Assembly (NCBI GenBank): GCA_029204225.1 | Contig: CM055113.1 | Coordinates: forward strand, 29,121,252 to 29,185,251 | Direction of reading: 5' to 3' | Origin: Diphasiastrum complanatum | Lineage: Eukaryota > Streptophyta > Lycopodiopsida > Lycopodiales > Lycopodiaceae | Length of the DNA stretch: 64,000 nucleotides | Shown here: one piece after another, positions 42,950 to 54,868 of the stretch | How positions within the stretch are numbered: the first letter of the stretch is position 1 | Layout: every line of letters starts with the position of its first letter | The notes under the pieces: model-generated | Seen by the model: only the letters and a program-made list of their open reading frames with translations | Database searches by the model: none | What the model was told of the DNA's origin: nothing | Position numbers and translations under genes: made by a program

Positions 42950-44375
42950 ATGTCAGATAAAGAATCCAGATTAGAACGATACGTAAGCTTAGAGAGGAAT
43001 TTTTATGAAGACAAAGTGAGAATACTAGTCGAAGAAATCTAGACAAAATCACTGTCCAGTTACTTGAACTCCTAATTAGCTTCAGTATGGAGGTCCTGCT
43101 ACATGTTTCACTTCTAACTCCAAAATTAAATATGATTATTTTAAAAGGACTTCTTCCGATGATGCAGATAGCTATGTCTCACAATTCGAGTCAATTGCTA
43201 ATGCGAATAACGAGGAAACTGACGTAGACAAACTACGAATTTTCCCTAGTCTGCTAAGAAAGCAGACGCGCATATGGTACAGTCAAGTTGAACCAGGCCG
43301 TGTAGGAACCTAGTACTTGCTGAAAGATGCATTTCTGAACCAGTTCATAGAGATGGAGAACTGAAGGATGTCACTGTCTACATTCAAGCCAAGCCATTCA
43401 CAATGAATTTCATTGTTATCAAACCACTCAGTTTGTCATCTTATTCTATGCTGATTGGACGACCTTGGCTTTATCAATCAAATGCAAGTGTACATTGGAA
43501 ATCTAGAGAGCTGAGATTTCAAACTGGTGAGACTAATAACCGAGGTAAGCTAGCAGAACAAATCATAACCTGGAGTCGTGACAATTATGAAGGTGAAACT
43601 CCTTTGTCCAACACCAGCTTTACATCAGAAAAATCTTCGTATGCCTTGAATATTTTTTCCAATGGATCTGATATTGAAGTGCGGTACTTTGAATGTTATG
43701 AGAATGCTGATGATGAAGAATTCTTCGATGCCTGCGACGCTGAAGTGGATGTTTTGTATGAAGAAATTAACGTTGCAGACACAAATCGAAAGAGTCTAAC
43801 GATTTGAGTGACGAATCTGAACACAAATTTGGTAACAAGAACTAGGTTGACGACAAAAAAAACATTTGTGGAGTCAACCATGCGTGAAATTCATGGCCAT
43901 ACCAAGGCTTGTATGACATAAGGTATCATTTTATCCAATTCTACTGAACTAATTGAACTTGCACCTGGCAGATTTGTGCATGTTTCGAAGTCACTTGGAG
44001 AATCGGAGTTAGTGGAAATCACTGAACTATTGAAGGAGTATCAAGATGTTTTTGCCTGGTCGCTCGACGATTTGAAGGGTATACCTGCAGAATTTGGAGA
44101 GCACCGAATTGATCTTAAGGAAGATGTTGTACCTATTCAACAAAGACAATATCGTCTCAATCCTAAGTACTCTCTCATGGTTAAGGACGAACTTAACAAG
44201 CACCTTAAGGTAGGTATAATCTATCCCGTCTTAAGTAGTGAATGGGTTTCACCCATTGTTGTCGTCCCAAAGAAGAAGACTGGCAAAATACAAATATGCT
44301 AGGATTTCCGCAAACTCAATGTTGCCACAAGGAAGGACCATCATCCTCTGCCTTTCACTGATTCCATTCTAGATC
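42950..44375 (+). pseudogene. Gypsy element 2: gag, protease and RT N-terminus
   Basis: Gag starts at 42,950 (MSDKESRLERYVSLER). It shows DSYVSQFESIANANNEETDVDKLRIF and RIWYSQVEPG, then a TAG. A deletion joins it to the end of protease (MLIGRPWLYQSNASVHWKSRELRF, 43,450-43,515). From 43,976 a 108-codon frame gives YQDVFAWSLDDLKGIP and WVSPIVVVPKKKTGKI, the RT start, with TAG before DFRKLN. Similarity ends abruptly at ~44,375, before the catalytic motif. Confidence 0.87.
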
Positions 44376-44690
44376 AGAAACATCTACAGGAGGAGCAAAT
44401 GACAAGATTAAAGACAGAAGCTGCTTTGTCCCTGATCACCACTGCAGGGTCAATCACTGTCGATCTGATGAAGCTGAACCAACTCCAAGGCCAGATGCTT
44501 GACAGTCGAGTTCTTACAACCGCTCGAGGATGCGAATGCTCTTGTCGAGGAAGAGTTGGCGGAGCTGAAAGAGCTCTCCAGTGATGCCACCCCATCTTGC
44601 AATGGGCCCGATGCACACGATGACTATCTTCAGACCCTGCTGCAAATTGATGAACTTACATAGCAACTCCAAGCTGTGCCTGCTTGCACC
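44376..44690 (+). pseudogene. Coding-like fragment, possibly a captured cellular sequence
   Basis: Composition is richer in GC than its surroundings. Two frames joined near 44,505 read ALSLITTAGSITVDLMKLNQ and then PLEDANALVEEELAELKELS followed by DDYLQTLLQIDELT, with TAG at ~44,660. The acidic, Leu-rich heptad-like pattern suggests a coiled coil. It does not look like gag, pol or LTR, and lies between Gypsy RT and Copia RT. Family unknown. Confidence 0.4.
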
Positions 44691-45170
44691 GGAGCCTCAG
44701 ACCATCCAGAAGTCTTTATGGACTTAAGCAAGTACCAAGATCATGGTATGCTAGACTCAATCCTTTTCTTGTCTCACTAGGATTTATCCTAAGTGACTAT
44801 GATCCTTCCATGTATCTAAAGTTTTATGTTAGTCATATTGTCATTCTTCTAATTTATGTTGATGATATTATCCTAAGTGGAATTTAAATCAATCCAGTTA
44901 AAGAGAATAAAGTTGCAATTGGAAGTGAGTTCAAGATGCAAGATCTTGGAGAAATCCACCACATATTAGCCCTAGAGATTGACTTTCATAATGATAAAGC
45001 CGTTACATGTCAATCTAAGTATGCTCTTTCAATGTTGAAAAAATTTAATATGATAGATTGTAAGGGCATTGACACTCTTATGGAGCAAGTTGTAAAAGAT
45101 CCTAATAAGGGAGATGAAAGATCCTTCAAGAAAAAGCCGACATCATTAACAAATTGTTGAAACCAAGTCA
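44691..45170 (+). pseudogene. Copia RT fragment (element 5)
   Basis: SLYGLKQVPRSWYARLNPFL, then LLIYVDDIILSG (catalytic YVDD), a TAA, then MQDLGEIHHILALEIDF and CKGIDTLMEQ. It lacks the RT N-terminus and RNase H. The stop after SGI and the broken 3' end make it dead. Confidence 0.88.
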
Positions 45171-46014
45171 CCACAATATCCTATGCTATGGCTATATGAG
45201 AAGAAAAGTTTAGTTTTCTTTTAATCATATGCTGAGCAGGACAAGTTCTTTTATTTTGCATAGATTTACTATGCTCAGCATAGGAAGATCTCTTTCTCTC
45301 ATTAGGGGATATTAGAACTCAAAATGGGCCCTTTATCAAGATGCTTTTTTTTTACTTCGCATGCTTTCAACACTTAAGTGGCCCAATCAATCGTGTCCAT
45401 CTGTGATGAATTGTAACAGTGGTGGACGGACGGAGATTGCTTTTGTCTTTCCTAGCCAAATTTTGGTGATTTTCAAAAATCCCCCCCGAACAGTACAAAC
45501 GATTGTGATTGGACCACAAATACTGCCCGAATACTCTTTTGCTGCCCGTATTTGTACACTCGAGGTTGATTTGACGTAAATAGTTATAAACTGTAGTTAA
45601 CTAATCCCTGTAGTTTAGGAACTTCTTGTCATTCTTAGGTATACCTCTCATTCTCTTTGTTCTCAATCATACTCAACTTCCATAGAGATATTTTGGACTA
45701 ATGACGACACAGAGACCAAGAGGAACCATTGATGCAGGCCAGAGCAGTTTGTTTGGTGTGGGCCATGCGATGTCCTAGTATCGAATCAGCGCGCATGTGT
45801 ACAGATCAACAGTGAGGCAATATAGGAGGCGCGCGCCGTACCGATAACCCGAGTATGAAAGCCCCAAGGTTTTCAATTTCTTCTTGTTTTTTTTTTTTGG
45901 AAAGAGCTCGATGAGAGCTTCGCAACGGCATCAGAATGATCTCGTTCAGAGTTACGGTTTAAACGTTATAGGCAGTCAAAGTTTTGGGGCAGAAGGAAAG
46001 AAAAACGTGGATTT
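45171..46014. other. No recognisable gene
   Basis: Includes GGCGCGCGCC near 45,830 and a T-run at ~45,886. No supported feature. Confidence 0.4.
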
Positions 46015-46105
46015 GTGAATAGATGGAACATTACATCCACAAGATCCAAGCACTTTGACACATCCCACATTCTCTTCAATAACTCATTTAGTTACATGGA
46101 TATGC
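46015..46105 (+). pseudogene. Third fragment of the transposase-like gene
   Basis: About 90 bp match, in reverse orientation, the block at 9776-9865 (copy A). They encode IDGTLHPQDPSTLTHPTFSSITHL. It shows the transposase-like gene is dispersed beyond the segmental duplication. Confidence 0.8.
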
Positions 46106-46179
46106 AATGGGCATAGTGGATTACTAGGATATTGGCCCAAAACTTTATACAGAAGAGAAGCCTGAAGATGACACAACTA

Positions 46180-46740
46180 AATCAAAATAAAAGTCGAAGG
46201 ATGGTAAAGCCTTCACGCTTATTATTCTCAAATTATCAGACACTCAGATTGGCCACATACCTGAAGCTCAAACTTTGAAAGAAGTATGGCACATTCTGAG
46301 CTCACTATATGATGTGAGATACGTAACTTCTAAGTTACATCTATGAAGAAAATTCTTCACTCTCAAGATGTCGAATGGTGATTCACTTCAGAATCACGTT
46401 AACTAGTTTAAGAATCTCTTACAATAGATGGTCATTGTCGAATCATCAGTCATAGATGATCAAGACACGATCATGACATTGCTTTCAAGCTTGCCCTCTA
46501 CATATGAGAACAGGGTGATGATCATATTGACACACTCAGATTTAACTCTTACCAGAGTTATCACTATGTCGCTGCAGGAAGATAATCGAAGAAGTCACGA
46601 TGCTTTGTCGACTTCATCATCTCAACCTCTATATGTCAACAAAGAAGCTCTAAGCAATCTGCCTCAAATCAGAAACCGACTTAAAGTCAAGAACAATTAT
46701 CAAATCCACAATTGAAAAAGAAGATGTTTAGTAAGTATTG
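46180..46740 (+). pseudogene. Copia gag remnant (element 6)
   Basis: EVWHILSSLYDVRYVTSK, LKMSNGDSLQNHVN, VIDDQDTIMTLLSSLPSTYENRVMII follow the Copia gag (UBN2) pattern, with several stops. It is cut by an LTR at 46,752. Confidence 0.82.
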
Positions 46741-46751
46741 CAAGTGCACTA

Positions 46752-47497
46752 TGTGAAATTTCACACATGTGAAAATGTCCTAATGTGTGTGAATGATCTC
46801 CTAAGTCTAAGCTTATGCACTTTAGATCAATACTAGAGTGAAATCCAAGATCTAGATCAAAATCTAAGGCAAAGAGGCAAAGATAGATGCGTAGATTGAT
46901 AACCAAAGTGTTTCTACATGTAAGAGAAGTACTCCATGAAAAAAAAAACTAAGGAAAATTAAGCTCCTCTCCTCGGATAGAGAGAGAATAGAACAATTGT
47001 TCTCATGTAGAGAGAGAAGGTAATACTCACAAAAACTTGATTACACTCAAATTTGCTCAAAATCTCAATTGCATAATGATTGGTAGAGAGAGTACATATG
47101 AAACTCGTGGAGAGCTTTTCTAACTTCCTAGTGGACCCCTAGTCCTAGCCTCTCTAATGCTATTGGATGACTGATGCATCCATCTTGCAATTCTATTGGA
47201 CCCTTTATGAAGATTCCTCAATTTCTATTGGACCCCTTGACCAAAGCCAATACTTTGACTTGATCACTCATCAAATTACATTAACACAAGTGTCACAAGC
47301 CTATTTACAGGCCTAACTAGCTCGAGATTGCATCATAAGCTACTTTTGGCTCAATAGAGGCATTACATGTGGATTTGACCAATTTGCCATCTATTGCAAT
47401 TTTTGACCCTATCACAACTCTACACCAAGATGCTTGACATAAAAACTTAGGAAACCCCTAAAGCTATGATAGATAGCTTTTTATGATTTTCAAAATC
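46752..47497 (-). repeat. 3' LTR of a Copia related to element 4
   Basis: It begins TGTGAAATTTCACACATGTG and aligns with 40,712-41,415. A polypurine tract (minus strand AAGGAGGA, ~47,498-47,505) and the end of pol lie on its right, as expected for the 3' LTR of a minus-strand element. Confidence 0.83.
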
Positions 47498-47517
47498 CTC
47501 CTTAAAAGATATCTATT

Positions 47518-47770
47518 CTAAAAAAACATTGATCTTGGAATCATTCCAAGATTGGATCTATGTTTGATGAAGGAACTCTTGAATAGAGGCTTGGTGAGTA
47601 GATCGGCAATACAAGATGATGAATTAATATGCTGCAAATGGATCTCTCCTCCAATAAGTTTATTTCTCACAAAGTGGTGTGCCACTTCTATGTGCTTGCT
47701 TCTTGCATAAAAAATTGGATTATTTGCAAGTGCTTGGGCCGAAATATTATCACAATATAACAATGGTAGA
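47518..47770 (-). pseudogene. Copia RNase H C-terminus
   Basis: LPLLYCDNISAQALANNPIFYARSKHIEVAHHFVRN and IADLLTKPLFKSSFIKHRSNLGM form the last ~85 codons of a Copia pol. The rest is missing beyond 47,770. Confidence 0.9.
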
Positions 47771-47789
47771 GTTAAAATAACAATGATCA

Positions 47790-48149
47790 ACTTATACAGT
47801 GCTTTCTAAATTTGACGGTACCACGTGTGCCCAGTTCTAGAATTATCAGGCCATCTTTCTTTTGTGAGCCCTTTGAGTGCTCTTAAACAACTTTATCTTT
47901 GTACTTGTAATGATTTGTGAATACACAATTTATGGGGAGCTATTTCGTCTTGTCTTGTCTTGATACGATGTGTTGTGGTGATTGATTAAATCGTATTCTC
48001 AACTTGATATCAGAGCCCTTGGTGGCTACAATCACTGGACAGGAACGAAGAGTCATGAATTCACGGACAATTTATTGGCTTGGAAGCACAAAGCCACTGT
48101 TGTTCAAATATGTGTTCCACGGTACAGGTGACCGTTCAAGCTTGTCATA
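47790..48149 (+). repeat. Copia LTR end and PBS, truncated
   Basis: TTGATATCAGAGCCC (48,003-48,017) is a slightly decayed iMet-type PBS on the plus strand, preceded by LTR-like sequence ending TCGTATTCTCA. It is interrupted at 48,150 by a family A LTR. Confidence 0.5.
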
Positions 48150-48732
48150 TGTCGTAAAACGGTTTCGTTTCGTTGTTGCAAACGATTTTGTTTCTTTTGA
48201 AATTTTCTTTTGTGCGGAAGCTTCACAAGAACCTAGACACGTGACTATACATCACAGAACAGATTTCATTCTAGCAATCAAGACAGCCTAAGACAAGGAA
48301 ATGCACAAAAATAGAACAATTAATTATCAATTTGATTTTTTAGAGCGAGATCGTTAGTGTCTCGCTAGTTTGCAGCTTGACGCTCTGCTCTTTTGCTGTG
48401 TTCTGTTCATTGGCAGACTTTCATGCACAGCTATGTCGTTTCTCTTCTTTTTTGTTTTCCACTCTACTCTCTATGTCTCACTGTATCTTACAGTATTACA
48501 GTCTATTTTTTTTTCTATCCAAAAAGGATAGTTTATATCTCCATTGTGTGGAGTTTACAAGATAGCTAAATAGAGAATTACAAGAGTAGTTAATGCTAAT
48601 CAACTAATCAGTTACTGTCCGTCGTTGCCACCCGTTTCAGCTGGGCGTGAAGTTTGAAAATCCAAGCCCATTGAGCTGCCAACTGATTCGCGAATCGTTC
48701 AACCTTTGAGTCAAGGCTCGTTGACTTTCACA

Positions 48733-51032
48733 TTCCTCTTGAACCTTGCAGCTTTGCACATTTAATCCAATTGTCTTTCTTTGCTTGGAAAAGAGTGGCT
48801 TGTCGAGCGGCTTCGTGAGCAGATCTACAATCATGTCTTCTGATTTTATGTGTTGGACCTGGAGCTCTCCTTTCAAAATTAAATTTCGAATGTGATGGTA
48901 CTTCAGAGGTATGTGTTTTGTCTTTGAATGGAAGATAGGATCCTGGGACAGATAGATGGCACTCCAAGAGTCCATCATCATCGTGCATGGCCCTTCTTGT
49001 GGTATCCCGATTGCTTCCAGCATCATCTGTAACCACACTACCTCTTTTGCCACCTTTGAAGCTGCGATGTATTCAACTTTGCAAGAGGACTGAGCTACCA
49101 AGGCTTGCTTTTTGCATATCCAGTTGATTGCAGCTTCGCACGCTATGGTACATCCTCCAGTTATGGACTTGTTGTCATCTTTTGCAGCTCGCCCAGCTTG
49201 CATCACTGTAGTGGTGTAGCTCGAATTTTTTTTTTTTCGTTTTCCATTCTGTAGGTTAATCCCATATTTTGGGTACCCTTCAGATACTGTACGAATCGAT
49301 TTGCCATTTGCCAATGTGCCATGCCAGGATTGGAAGAGAATTGGCTTAAGGTGTAAACAGAGAAAGCTAGATCGGGTCTGGTACAAATTGTAAAGTACAT
49401 CAGACTACCGATTAGGTTTTGGCAGGGTATACCTGCCATCCTCTGTTCTTCCTCTTTCGTTTTTGATCTTCCTCTTGAATTGGCAGCAATGTGAAGATCT
49501 CATGGCCTCTTCCGTCTTTCAGTCCAGGGTCCTGTCCACATTTTGTATAGTGTTTTATCTTCCAACGTTGTCGTTGTGGATCTGTTCTGCAGGTGTACTG
49601 CTGCAGCTATTGCCTCAGCCCAGAATTGACTTGGCAATCGAACCTGTGCCTATGTCTTTCTTGCACATGTCATACTAGCTCCACATGTTCAGATGATACA
49701 TTATCCTATACTAGAGCTGATCTTCATTTTCTAATGCATTTAATATGCTACTAGAGTTGCTGATTATTTTGGCCTGGTAGAGGTTTCCTTCTCTGCATCC
49801 GACCGTCAGCAACTTGTTTGTATTTTTCTCGATCATGCGGCATGGGTTGCCATCGAACAAAACTCGCATACCAAGATCTGCCATCTTGGAGACTGATTGC
49901 AGATCTTTTCTAAGTGAAGGCACGTAGAGTGCTCTTGACAACTCTGCTTGACTTGACAGTGTTCGCAGCTGTAGAGTGTCGATGCCTTTGACATCGTGTC
50001 TGCTCCCATCACCTAGAATCACTTCTTTGTTGTTTTCGAATTCTCTGAAGTCGATCAAGATTTTCTTGTTGCAAGTGATGTGAGACGTCGCTTCTGAATC
50101 AATGACTACATCATAGTCTTGTTCGGTGTAGCTCGTTGAAGCTTCATCGAGTATCGTGAATGCTTCATCACCTCTATTAACATCCTTGGATGACTTTGCA
50201 ACATTTGCCTTTTCAGCTTTGTTTTTTCTTTTTGGCTTAAATCTGCAATCGTATGCAGAGTGTCTCTTCTTCTTGTAGTGCATGCAAGGTATTGCTAGGT
50301 TGAACCAGCATTTGTTGGCTGTATGGCCTAGTTTGTGATAGTGATCAGAGAAAGAAGATTGTTGATTCGAGGACTTCGTCTTCTCGAATCTGGGTTTGTT
50401 CTTGTTTTTCTTCTTTCCTTTCGTGAAGAGAGCCTTCTCTTGATCACTGCTTCCTTCTCCTTCATCCCTCATCAGTCTTTTATAAACGACAAGACTGATT
50501 GCTTTGTCGAATGTCATATCTGGTAGACTTAGTATGAGCATTCTCAAAGGCTAATAGGACGTTGATAGAGACTTCATGAAGTACATCAACTGTTGTGGTG
50601 TTGAGAGCTCGTGCTCTATCTTGATGCAGCGAGTTGAGCGAAGATAGTTCTAATCTTCTCAACATGCTGATCTAATTGGTTGCCATCTCATCGTATGCAT
50701 TGCGACTGATTGTGAAGGTGCATGACTGAAGCTGCAGTCCTCACTTCATACTTCTGTTTCAATCTTTTACATGCTACATGGCTGCTTTCGCAGTCTTCAA
50801 TCTGCATGAGTAGATCTTTGTTTATGGACGAAATAATGATCGCCATTGCACGCTCATCTTTTTTGATCCATTTAGCTCTCCTCGAGTCTCCCTCTAGATG
50901 CTGCACCTCTGAAAGTTTGGTCATCGACCAGATGCCTTCGCCCTTCAGAAGTGTTTTGATTTTGAATTTCCAGATTCTCTAATTTGCGCCATCAAGACTA
51001 ATTTCTACTCTTGTCTGGATTGTTGTAGCCAT
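48733..51032 (-). pseudogene. Internal coding remains of the family A element
   Basis: Gag starts at 51,032 (MATTIQTRVEISLDG). Then come ATG-poor broken gag, KCWFNLAIPCMHYKKKRHSAYDC (knuckle with C to Y), protease VIDSEATSHIT (catalytic triplet DSG changed to DSE) and LRKDLQSVSKMADLGMRVLFDG (49,711-50,547). A small integrase scrap follows at 49,500-49,690. RNase H (49,386-48,770) has INWICKKQALVAQSSCKVEYIAASK, DSWSAIYLSQDPIFHSKTKHIPLKYHHIR and VDLLTKPLDKPLF. Confidence 0.88.
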
Positions 51033-51083
51033 ATTGTGTTGTCTAGAATATCACAGCTTAGATATCAGTAGTGATAATCTGCC

Positions 51084-51096
51084 AGCTCTGATACCA
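51084..51096 (-). promoter_or_regulatory. Primer-binding site of the family A element
   Basis: Minus strand TGGTATCAGAGCT directly inside the 5' LTR (which starts TGTCACAAAACGG on the plus strand). Confidence 0.92.
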
Positions 51097-51653
51097 TGTC
51101 ACAAAACGGTTTCGTTTCATTGTCGCGAACGATTTTGTTTCTCTTGAAATTTTCTTGTGTGGAAGCTTCACAAGAACCTAGACACGCAACTACACATCAT
51201 AGATAGATTTCATTCTAGCAATCAAGACATCGTAAGACAAGGAGATGCACAAAAATAGAGCAACAAATTATTAGTTTGATTTTTTAGAGCGAGATCGTCA
51301 ATGTCTCGTTCGTTGGCGGCCGACGCTCTGCTCTTTGGCTGTGTTTTACTCGTTGGCAGACTTTCATACACAGTTGTGTCGTTTCTCATCTTTTTCATTT
51401 TCTGCTCTACTCTCTATGTCTCACTGTATCTTACAGTATTACAGTCTATTTTATTTTTATCCAAAAAGGATAGTTTATATCTCCACTGTGTGGAGTTTAC
51501 AAGATAGCTAAATAGAGAATTACAAGAGTAGTTAATGCTAATCAACTAATCAGTTACTCTCCGTCGTTGCCACCTGTTTCAGCTGGGCATGAAGTTTGAG
51601 ACTCCAAGCTCGTTGAGCTGCCGAAATTTGAAGCTGATATAGTGCCGTTTTTG

Positions 51654-52062
51654 TTAGTGCCAAATATAATGTCGCACATCCATTTGATGAACCCTATAAT
51701 GGCAGGAGCCTTTTATTTTCTGGTAAATAGAATCCCCACCTTCAGACAAGTCAAACCAGTTTTCTAGCAACGCCGAATCCATTATCTTTTTCGCTTTCTT
51801 GACAGAACCTACAGTTAGTAACCCAAAACATTCCGCAAAATCTTCGATGTTTAGCTCAACAACTTTGTGATGCACTGAAAAGTAGCACACATTTTCTCTG
51901 ATGCTGACACTATCTGCCATTTCATTACAAATTTCAGTAAGTAAGAGCGAATTGTCTTTGTATTTGATTGTATTCAATTTGAACAATTATGCTCCAACTA
52001 TCCATTCTTCATAAGGGATTTCGGCTCTAGCCTTCCATACTCTGGTGGATTCCATTTTGTTT
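51654..52062 (-). pseudogene. Unrecognised ORF with one stop
   Basis: Starting at ~52,053: MESTRVWKARAEIPYEEWIVGA, TAA, then 109 codons containing SIRENVCYFSVHHKVVELNIEDFAECFGLL and GSCHYRVHQMDVRHYIW. This looks protein-coding and lies beside Gypsy element 3. It may be the N-terminal ORF of a retroelement or a host gene piece. I cannot assign it. Confidence 0.4.
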
Positions 52063-52399
52063 GTAGAACGGAGATAGAAAATTTCACAACAAAATCAGAG
52101 AATGAAGGAGTCAGAAAATCGCTCGCGGAATACGCTATGGCAAAGTGAAAAATATGGCAAGTAAATGAGACATAAATCACTTCTAAATTGGATGACGTCA
52201 GCCAATGATGGAGGATATTGTTGTTGTAATAACTGTTGGAAAAATTAATAGTAGGCGTACGCCAACCATATAATTAGAAAATATGAAGGATCAATTTTTT
52301 TCAAAGGGTCGAAATACAGATTTGAAATTGCTTACATAAAACCAAGAGTTTATTTGTAAATCAATTCTATGGTTGATTGTACTTCTTAAAACAAGAGCC

Positions 52400-54150
52400 A
52401 TTTACTCTTGTATCAAAAAAATTTCCTTCAAGATCAGCTAGCTGGATCGAATTGTTGGAAAATACTTTAATTACTTTATAAGGCCCCATCCATTTTGTAT
52501 GTAATTTTCCAAGAAAATTTTATATGTCTGTTGTCATATAAAAGTGCCAAATCACCAGCTTTAAGAGAAATTTTTTTCAAACATGTATCATAATGTTCCT
52601 TTCTCTTCTTTTGTACCACTATTGTTTCCTCCAAAGCACAGAATCAATCTTCCTCCAATCGAGATATCTGATGTAGTCTTTTATCAATAATGTTATGTGA
52701 TTCTTCACGATCTGCATGTTGAATTCGATATGTTGGAATTTCGAATTCGATTGGGAGTATTGGGTACATTCCATAAACTAAATAATATGGAGTTTTTTTA
52801 GTTGTAATCTTTTCAGTATTCCAATATGCCCAAAGAACTGTTGGTTTTTTTATATCCCAATCAGTGGAATGCTGATTTGTGATTTTATTCAATATTTTAC
52901 ATAAAATACCATTCGCTCATTCAGTCAATCCGTTTGCTTTAGGATTATATAGAGTTGTCCTTCTATGAATTAATCATATAATGTTTCAATAATTCTGCAA
53001 TAGTATTATTTGTGAAATGAGTTCCTCTGTCACTGACAAGTTCTAAAAGACAGCCATATTTTGTAATTATATTAGCATATAGAAAATTGACAACAGTCTT
53101 TGCATCATTTTTTTTTTGTAGGCTCAACTTCGACCATTTTTGTACAATAGTTTGTTGCTATTAATATATATCGGTTTTTCATGTGTCTTGTAGTTGGCTT
53201 AATCGGTCCCACAAAATCGATACCCCATTTTTCTAATGGTGCCAATGGTAAGATTGGTACCAATGGCCAATTAGTCGATCTTGCTATTTTATCCATTCTT
53301 TGACATGGATCACAGTTTATAATGAACTTATGCACATCTCTGTACATAGTGGGCCACCAATATTTGCCATTCATGATTTTTCAAACTATGTTCTTCAATG
53401 CATAGTGTTCTCCAGCTTTTTCTTCATGAAAAGACTTCATCATTATTTGAATTTCTGCTAGTTCTAGACACCTTCGGAATTCATCATCACCTCCCAATTT
53501 AAAAAGCACACTAGATATAATCATATATGGTGCTACTTTTATTGAAAGACATTCTTCTCTTCCCGTGTCATTCCTTCCGGATATAACAATGTTTGCAAAT
53601 ATTGAATGATATCACCTTATATAGAATTTTTGTTATTTATCAGCATTAATTCTTCGTCAAATAGATTATCCGATATTGGGTCCTTGGGTTCAGTTGTTTC
53701 TAATCTCGACAAATAATCCACATTTGCATGGTATTTGTCGGGTAGGATTTCCACTGTATCATCAAATTCTGATAATAGAATAATCCACCTTGCTATTCGA
53801 CCTGATAAATCCGGTTTCTTGACCAGATATTTTATTGCATAATGGTCTACATGAAATGTAAATGCATAACTCAATAAATAATGTATAATTTTTTTTTATT
53901 GAATATATCATTCCCAAGGTCTCTCTCTCAGTAGCAGAGTAATTCTTTTTCGATACAGATAATTGCCTACCTGCATAATATATAGGATAATCTTTCTTCT
54001 CATCAGCTTTCTGACTTAGAATGCTTCCAATAGCAAAGGAAGAAGTGTCCACATAAACATGGAATTTCCTGGTCCAATCGGGGGGTCGTAATATCAAAAC
54101 AGTCTTCAACTTAGATTTCAATCCTTCAAAAGACTTTTGACGGTCTCTCA
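52400..54150 (-). pseudogene. Gypsy element 3: RNase H and integrase
   Basis: Leftward from 54,150: RNase H with FHVYVDTSSFAIGSILSQ, YSATERETLGMIYSIKK and FTFHVDHYAIKYLV, then the integrase zinc site [17 protein letters not shown] (D), and STDWDIKKPTVLWAYWNTEKITTKKTP with the C-terminal part to ~52,400. The DDE centre lies in broken sequence (52,900-53,100). Several shifts. RT is absent because a family A LTR cuts the element at ~54,152. Confidence 0.88.
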
Positions 54151-54151
54151 A

Positions 54152-54805
54152 AAACTCTGAGACACGAAACGAAGCGAAACTCGAAGGTCGAATGATTCGC
54201 GAAAGTCAAACATGCCTCCAGGACCAAAAAGACATGACACGACATGAAACGAAAAGAAATGAAAGAAAATCTTTCTCGCTGTCAGTTGGCAGTTCAACGG
54301 GCGTGGAGTCTTAAAGTTCACGCTCAGCTGAAACAATTAGCATTAACGAAAAGTAACTGATTAGTTGATTAGCGTTAACTACTCTTGTAATTCTCTGTTT
54401 AGCTATCTTGTGAACTCCACACAATAGAGATATAAACTTTTTTTTGGATCAAAAGTAAACACAGAGAATGTGCGTGAGTAGAGCAGAAAAGAAAAGAAAT
54501 AGAAACAAAATAGTTGTGCATGAAAGTCTTCCAACGAGCAGAACACAGCGGAAGAGCAGAGTGTCAGGCCGCCAATGAGTGAGACACTGATCATCTCATT
54601 CTAAACATTAATATGATAATACAGTTGATCTATCTTGTGCATCTCCTTATCTTCCACTGTCTTGATTGCTAGAATGATATATGTTCTGTGATCTGTAGTC
54701 GCATGTCTAGGGTCCTGCAAGCTTCCGCATAAAAAAATTCAAAAAAAACAAATTCGTTCGCGACAAACCAAACTCGTTCGTGATGAACCAAACTCATTCG
54801 CAACA
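54152..54805 (+). repeat. 5' LTR of Copia family A, left edge truncated
   Basis: Begins inside the LTR (GACACGAAACGAAGCG), ends CGCAACA and is followed by PBS TGGTATCAGAGCTACAGG (54,806). Carries ACGAA-type pentamers and the CTCCACACAATAGAG block. Confidence 0.85.
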
Positions 54806-54868
54806 TGGTATCAGAGCTACAGGTTATCACTACTGATATCTGAACAGTGATTTTCTAGACAATACAAT

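Larger units (their letters stand above)
48150..51622 (-). mobile_element. Copia family A element with two LTRs and internally deleted pol
   Basis: 3' LTR 48,150-48,732 (TG...CA, purine tract GGTTCAAGAGGAA next to it) and 5' LTR 51,097-51,622 (outer ~110 bp lost). PBS at 51,084-51,096. Internal order leftward is gag, protease, most of integrase deleted, RT deleted, RNase H. It is non-autonomous and dead. Confidence 0.88.
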
